The position numbers and the translations under genes were made by a program. From Spirochaetota bacterium (GTDB taxonomy: Bacteria; Spirochaetota; GWE2-31-10; JAFGQB01): a stretch of DNA of 44,037 bases. Shown here in pieces: positions 43,345 to 44,037 of this stretch; position 1 is the first letter of the stretch; each line of letters opens with the position of its first letter. The notes under the pieces were generated by a model. The model did not search any database and had not been told where the DNA came from. It saw only the letters and a program-made list of their open reading frames with translations. Location of the stretch: assembly GCA_016935915.1 (NCBI GenBank), contig JAFGQB010000200.1, positions 1-44,037 on the forward strand, read 5' to 3'.

Positions 43345-44037
43345 TTAAGAAACATCCTTAATATCAAGATATGTCAAAGTCTGATTTAATAGCTGATATG
43401 CGATCTCGCCGAAAGTAATGGGACCGGTGATATTTCCGGTTTTTTTGTTTTCAAGCTCGGAATATAGATAGTTCAATATGCAGTTGCATGAAAAAACTGG
43501 ATTGATATTTTGAGAATCCATGTTAGTTATGAATTGCTTTACATAATCTTTTACAGGCTCTGCGATTTTATACTTGATGCCTTTAAATACCGGTGCGTAA
43601 AGGTCAACTGTTTTTTCCTTTTCATTTACAGCCTGAAAGCTTACATTTACCATGGCTCCATAATAATTTGCAACAAGCGGCAGTTTAATGTCGATTTTAT
43701 TGTTAAGAATGTAATCTGCAAAATTTTGCTTTTTGCCGTTTATAAGACAATCCTTAACTTTAAATCCTTCCGCATCAAACTCAATGGAATCACCTTTACC
43801 CTGATTGAAAATATTTATTATACCGATTTGAGCGATTTTGTTTTTTGGAAGGGTAAGGTGCATGACTATAGCCCTGCTGTTTGATTTTTCAAGAGTCTGT
43901 CCGTTGAATACTTTCGGAGCAATCTTTCCCAGATCATTAAGATGAACACCGGATATCCAGCCTATCATGGGTTTTAAAAATAAATTCTTATATGAAGGCG
44001 CATTCTGAGCATACATGATATGAACCTTGCTTGTTGC
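43345..44037 (-). CDS. Conserved protein of unknown function, N-terminus beyond the window
   Basis: The frame stays open from the stop at 43345 to the window edge; 223 residues follow an internal ATG at 44016 and the codons before it (reading ATSKVHI) are also coding, so the true start is probably outside. Recognisable stretches are PMIGWISGVHLNDLGKIAPKVFNGQTLE, SRAIVMHLTLPKNKIAQIGIINIFNQG and the C-terminal ITGPITFGEIAYQLLNQTLTYL. There is a CNC motif (SCNCILNYLY). The GWxxGVHL and VFNGxT patterns suggest a conserved family, but I cannot assign a function. No membrane helix is present in the visible part. Confidence 0.6.
   Translation of the reverse strand, partial: ATSKVHIMYAQNAPSYKNLFLKPMIGWISGVHLNDLGKIAPKVFNGQTLEKSNSRAIVMHLTLPKNKIAQIGIINIFNQGKGDSIEFDAEGFKVKDCLINGKKQNFADYILNNKIDIKLPLVANYYGAMVNVSFQAVNEKEKTVDLYAPVFKGIKYKIAEPVKDYVKQFITNMDSQNINPVFSCNCILNYLYSELENKKTGNITGPITFGEIAYQLLNQTLTYLDIKDVS

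Overview
The window is very AT-rich, with AT-tract intergenic DNA, many TAA stops, good AGGAG-type ribosome binding sites and several simple TTGACA/TATAAT-like promoters. It looks like a chromosomal segment of a Gram-negative, peptidoglycan-containing, heterotrophic and probably anaerobic bacterium. Several proteins resemble types I associate with spirochaetes and nearby low-GC lineages: the 176-aa protein at 18894-19424, the secreted 197-aa protein at 7774-8367, the ATPase-HDOD proteins and the FapA/DUF342 protein. The phylum cannot be fixed from the sequence alone. I see no tRNA, rRNA, CRISPR array, intact insertion sequence or prophage.

Layout. 1-5 kb (minus): long-chain acyl-CoA synthetase, FapA/DUF342 protein, and a secreted transglutaminase-fold protein without its catalytic cysteine. 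5-8 kb: alpha/alpha-toroid protein, a PfkB (KdgK-like) sugar kinase, and a secreted DUF protein. 8.6-13.4 kb (plus): membrane protein, U32/RlhA-like protein, small coiled protein, and an enlarged nitroreductase. 13.4-19.4 kb (minus): a tight five-gene phospho-signalling operon holding a hypothetical protein, PPP-type phosphatase, transmembrane Ser/Thr kinase, membrane-FHA protein and VWA-TM-FHA protein. 19.7-25 kb: HD phosphodiesterase-like protein, metallo-beta-lactamase-fold hydrolase, Nudix hydrolase, HEAT-like exported protein, DnaQ-WYL exonuclease and Ssb. 25-30 kb (plus): two tandem ATPase-HDOD paralogues, an unknown protein and a MurC-like ligase. 30-33 kb (minus): type-2 isoleucyl-tRNA synthetase. 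33.8-37 kb (plus): a DctQ-DctM-DctP TRAP transporter, with dctP behind its own terminator and promoter. 37-44 kb (minus): RmuC translationally coupled to a protein with two kinase-like repeats, a three-module NirB-like/BFD/phytoene-desaturase-like flavoprotein, and a gene cut by the window edge.

The genes fall into small functional groups: phospho-signalling (13.4-19.4 kb and possibly 38.4-40 kb), HD/HDOD signalling (19.8-20.7 and 25.2-28.2 kb), DNA maintenance (DnaQ-WYL, Ssb, RmuC, Nudix), carbon uptake and use (TRAP, KdgK-like kinase) and housekeeping (IleS, MurC, acyl-CoA ligase). The points most worth a second look are the kinase/PPP-phosphatase/FHA/VWA operon, the duplicated kinase-like protein coupled to rmuC, the 970-aa flavoprotein fusion, the DnaQ-WYL fusion, and a shared leader (conserved 19-mer plus inverted repeat covering the ribosome binding site) in front of ssb and an unknown gene 3.5 kb away.
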